In this document: positions 6,118-7,440 of the stretch, piece by piece
How positions within the stretch are numbered: the first letter of the stretch is position 1
Layout: each line of letters begins with the position of its first letter
Source of the DNA: an uncultured Collinsella sp.
Lineage (GTDB): Bacteria; Actinomycetota; Coriobacteriia; Coriobacteriales; Coriobacteriaceae
Reading direction: 5' to 3'
Assembly: GCA_958419975.1 (NCBI GenBank)
Contig: CATZIG010000099.1
Location: 1-7,440, forward strand
DNA length: 7,440 nt
Position numbers and translations under genes: made by a program
The notes under the pieces: model-generated
What the model was told of the DNA's origin: nothing
The model's input: the letters and a program-made list of their open reading frames with translations, nothing else
Databases searched by the model: none

Positions 6118-6162
6118 AAAAAAGACCCGCCAGTGTGCATGCTAAGCAGAGGCCAGGCGGGT
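6118..6162 (-). terminator. Intrinsic terminator upstream of the Abi_2 remnant
   Basis: On the minus strand ACCCGCC (6162-6156) pairs with GGCGGGT (6131-6125) over a 24-base loop and is followed at once by C and six U (6123-6118). This is the clearest Rho-independent terminator in the window. It lies directly in front of the Abi_2 remnant and ends no visible protein gene, which points to a short untranslated RNA. Confidence 0.65.
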
Positions 6163-6201
6163 TTACTGACAACATCTTAACGTGTCCCCTCGGCATTGGC
6201 T
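6118..6201 (-). ncRNA. Candidate small RNA preceding the Abi_2 remnant
   Basis: A possible minus-strand promoter (CGGACA 6236-6231, 17-base spacer, TAGTAT 6213-6208) would start transcription near 6201. The intrinsic terminator ends it at about 6118, giving an RNA of some 80-90 bases with no coding frame. A conserved structured RNA called the AbiF motif has been reported next to AbiF/Abi_2-type genes. The arrangement here (short terminated RNA, then Abi_2 in the same direction) fits that pattern, but I cannot confirm a match to the motif. The promoter is only moderately good. Confidence 0.4.
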
Positions 6202-6487
6202 ATTGAAATACTAGAACGCGTGCCCCAGCTTGTCCGTTAACCAATTGCTCTTGGCTCGGCGACATCAGCATGGCGCTCAAAGGCACCTCAGATCGCTGCC
6301 AAAATGCCTATATTTCGGAAGCGCGAGGAAAAATAAGCAATCCCTGAGCACAACCCGATTTTTGTCAATAAAACCGCGGTTAGAGACTTTGCCAATCTCC
6401 CTTACGTATGGCATCTTCAGATTTTGCCGCATGCTGCCGGATACAGCCCCTCTCTAATCACCGGCCTGCGGAACGGGCGGATGGCGA
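6163..6487. other. Long gap between the Abi_2 unit and the MNT antitoxin
   Basis: Apart from the RNA start and promoter at its left end I see nothing convincing here. A plus-strand frame from TTG 6230 to 6457 is Arg/Leu/Pro-rich, lacks a ribosome site and resembles no family I know. Two short minus-strand frames break quickly. The AT-rich patch at 6330-6380 has no clear promoter. Confidence 0.4.
6208..6236 (-). promoter_or_regulatory. Possible promoter of the small RNA
   Basis: CGGACA (6236-6231) matches four of six -35 consensus positions, and TAGTAT (6213-6208) four of six -10 positions, with an ideal 17-base spacing. Support comes mainly from its position in front of the terminated RNA segment. 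Confidence 0.35.
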
Positions 6488-6516
6488 TTGCCTTCCATTC
6501 AATCGGTAAGTAAAAT
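6488..6516 (+). promoter_or_regulatory. Promoter of the MNT antitoxin gene
   Basis: TTGCCT (6488-6493), a 17-base spacer and TAAAAT (6511-6516) form a good sigma-70-type promoter. Initiation would fall at about 6520-6523, at or within two or three bases of the TTG start codon at 6523, so the message would be leaderless or nearly so. Confidence 0.55.
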
Positions 6517-6522
6517 TAAGAC

Positions 6523-6822
6523 TTGATTACTCTTGTCGACATATCCGCTGCTGTTTCTCGTGCGCTGTCTCGTTACGACGTCCGCGAGGCATACCTATCT
6601 GGCTCCTTCGCCCGTGGCGAGCAAACGCCAGATAGCGATATTGATTTGCGTCTAGTCTGCGGTGAAACAATGACGTTCGGCACGCTATTCGAACTCTCCC
6701 TTGAGCTCGAAGAAGAGCTTGTGCGAGATGTTGAGATTGTCACCAACCCTCCCGAGCATATGCGTCCTGCATTCCGCAAGAGCATTGAAAAGGATGAGGT
6801 GCGTCTCTATGAAGCGGCGTAA
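6523..6822 (+). CDS. MNT-type minimal nucleotidyltransferase, probable antitoxin of a HEPN/MNT pair
   Basis: The 99-residue protein carries the nucleotidyltransferase signature GS-x10-DxD: GSFARGE (27-33) and SDID (38-41), with a third acidic residue in RDVEIV (Asp69 or Glu71). Length and motif order match stand-alone MNT proteins. In the MntA-HepT type of toxin-antitoxin system the MNT protein transfers AMP from ATP to the HEPN RNase and so silences it. The start is TTG 6523: a TAA lies two codons upstream, no earlier start is possible and no Shine-Dalgarno is visible, but the promoter at 6488-6516 predicts a leaderless transcript. The next gene begins 14 bases before this stop, the usual tight overlap with a HEPN toxin, but that gene is truncated here. 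The antitoxin appears intact and orphaned. Confidence 0.88.
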   Translation: MITLVDISAAVSRALSRYDVREAYLSGSFARGEQTPDSDIDLRLVCGETMTFGTLFELSLELEEELVRDVEIVTNPPEHMRPAFRKSIEKDEVRLYEAA

Positions 6823-6880
6823 ATGGGATGAGGAACTCATCGAGGTCATTCTTTTTGATTGCGAAGCTCGCATATTTTGA
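6809..6880 (+). pseudogene. Truncated 5' end of the HEPN toxin partner
   Basis: ATG 6809 overlaps the MNT gene by 14 bases and reads MKRRKWDEELIEVILFDCEA-RIF before TGA 6878-6880. Start position, overlap and the helix EELIEVILFDCEARI fit the N terminus of a HEPN-domain toxin (HepT/DUF86 type, normally about 110-140 residues with an RxxxxxH active site). The sequence stops resembling that exactly where the 163-bp repeat begins (6879). The catalytic motif is absent, so no active toxin is encoded. Identification rests on context and a short helix, so it is an inference. Confidence 0.55.
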
Positions 6881-7041
6881 TCTCGCTACACCAATAACTA
6901 CTGCTGCCAGGCAATTTATTGGCGCAGTTTCCATTGGCTCTTGCGAAGGTCGGAGCGGTCATGCTTGCTGCCGCGTTCCACACCAGCCGACACTACATCC
7001 TGTTTACTGCTTTGGTCTGCCTATGCGTTTTGCTGGGCGGG
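6879..7041 (+). repeat. Leader plus signal-peptide segment, copy 2 of the 163-bp direct repeat
   Basis: This copy aligns gaplessly to 2872-3034 at about 78% identity by eye, including the TAA at the same offset (6895-6897), the TCGGAGCGG block and the ATG 82 bases in. Its left end coincides with the break in the HEPN gene. Beyond 7041 the coding potential collapses after 14 more codons. Confidence 0.85.
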
Positions 7042-7086
7042 TGCTTTGCCGGCGCGGCCGGCCTCATCGCGCCGGCGATGGCCTGA
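6961..7086 (+). CDS. 41-residue hydrophobic signal-peptide-like small protein
   Basis: ATG 6961, with GGAGCG four bases upstream, gives a 41-residue peptide ending at TGA 7084-7086. It contains HTSRHY, a hydrophobic core (ILFTALVCLCVLLGGC) and an Ala-rich end (APAMA). The first 27 residues match the start of the surface protein at 2954, including HTSRH and CLCVLLGG. LLGGC resembles a lipobox, which would make Cys28 the lipid-modified residue of a very small lipoprotein; APAMA would otherwise be a signal-peptidase I site followed by nothing. It may be a real small membrane peptide or the stump of a lost surface-protein gene. The conserved leader and start favour expression. Confidence 0.5.
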   Translation: MLAAAFHTSRHYILFTALVCLCVLLGGCFAGAAGLIAPAMA

Positions 7087-7191
7087 CTCGCCAAAAAACC
7101 TCGATGCAATCGCGTTGCGCGTATCGGCGACGTGTCATACGTATAGAATCAAAGCATCCGCACGAAGGTTATCAATTGGATTGGACACCAC

Positions 7192-7440
7192 ATGGAGATC
7201 CTCAGCACCCTGTGCAGTAATATCTACGACTTTGCGTTTTGCCCCGAGCCCTGTTACGACCGCCTGGTAGACCTCGCCGATCCCTAGGACTGGGGTCCCA
7301 ACAACCGTATCCTCAAAAACTACCTGTCGTTCTCGTTTAGCCGCGCGGTGTTTCTGACCGAGCGCGACGTAGACCAGACCGCGCCGTCCAACCTGCCGCT
7401 GGTGTTCGACGACGACCGTTGCCTGTTCAACACCGGCCTG
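7192..7440 (+). pseudogene. DUF3825 gene, 5' part, interrupted by TAG (runs off right edge)
   Basis: ATG 7192 opens a frame reading MEILSTLCSNIYDFAFCPEP...LVDLADP, then TAG at 7285-7287, then DWGPNNRILKNYLSFSF...LVFDDDR and CLFNTGL to the end of the window. This matches the N-terminal half of DUF3825 proteins: a DFAF-type start, an L-A-(E/D)-P-E-D-W motif, ILKNYL...F, and a final FNTGL. The TAG stands exactly where the family has Glu of EDW, so a single GAG-to-TAG change explains it. The reading frame is otherwise intact for all visible codons, which suggests a recent mutation or readthrough. Ribosome site is weak. The function of DUF3825 is not established to my knowledge. Its rightward part is outside the window. 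Confidence 0.75.

Noticed and set aside
4112..6236. Shared 13-mer GCGTGCCCCAGCT at about 4112 and 6218, each next to a hairpin
   Set aside because: A 13-base match is close to chance expectation for a GC-rich window of this size, and flanking bases do not align beyond about 20 positions.
6230..6457. Plus-strand frame of 75 codons starting at TTG
   Set aside because: No ribosome site, biased Arg/Leu/Pro content, overlaps the candidate RNA promoter, no recognised family.
1..7440. CRISPR arrays, tRNA or rRNA genes, intact transposases
   Set aside because: No regularly spaced repeats, no cloverleaf pattern with T-arm consensus and no transposase motif seen on either strand.

Overview
The window reads as an accessory, defence-island-like stretch from a GC-rich Gram-positive, most probably an actinobacterium of the Coriobacteriia type. 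The evidence is indirect: strong AGGAGG-type ribosome binding sites, a cell-wall-anchored surface protein with an LPKTA sorting motif, GC-rich codon use in several genes, and a mix of abortive-infection, toxin-antitoxin and uncharacterised-domain genes. No rRNA, tRNA or other taxonomic marker is present, so the assignment is an inference.

Layout, left to right: (1) positions 3-281 hold the 3' end of an unrecognised gene. (2) 572-2637 is a compact two-gene operon: a 281-residue protein resembling the DUF6414 group, followed after 11 bases by a 402-residue solo AAA+ ATPase of the ClpB-D2 (AAA_2) type with Walker A, pore loop, Walker B, sensor 1 and arginine finger all present. Its base composition is lower in GC than the genes to its right. 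This is the most complete candidate for an undescribed system here. (3) 2954-3967 is a very GC-rich, secreted, sortase-anchored surface protein, followed by a hairpin. (4) 4245-4423 contains a likely small minus-strand gene, apparently frameshifted, whose ribosome binding site abuts a perfect 12-bp inverted repeat, within a cluster of stem-loops. (5) 4580-5362 is a textbook promoter and an intact gene fusing an RHH/CopG DNA-binding domain to a YfbU domain. A small downstream gene (5376-5540) is cut by an in-frame TAG.

(6) 5697-6236, minus strand, is a decayed Abi_2 (AbiD/AbiF-like) gene with its middle deleted. It has a terminator behind it and a candidate small RNA (promoter plus intrinsic terminator) in front of it. 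(7) 6488-6880 is an MNT-type nucleotidyltransferase antitoxin, possibly leaderless, overlapping the first 23 codons of its probable HEPN toxin partner. The toxin is truncated exactly where a 163-bp segment begins. (8) That segment (6879-7041) is a gapless, about 78% identical copy of the leader and signal-peptide region of the surface-protein gene (2872-3034), and here it encodes only a 41-residue hydrophobic peptide. (9) 7192 to the right edge is the start of a DUF3825 gene interrupted by a TAG where the family usually has Glu.

Taken together, intact modules (DUF6414-like/ClpB-like operon, RHH-YfbU, MNT antitoxin, surface protein) alternate with wrecked ones (Abi_2, HEPN toxin, DUF3825, two small genes). 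This is the pattern expected of a recombination hot spot where phage-defence and surface genes are repeatedly gained and lost.
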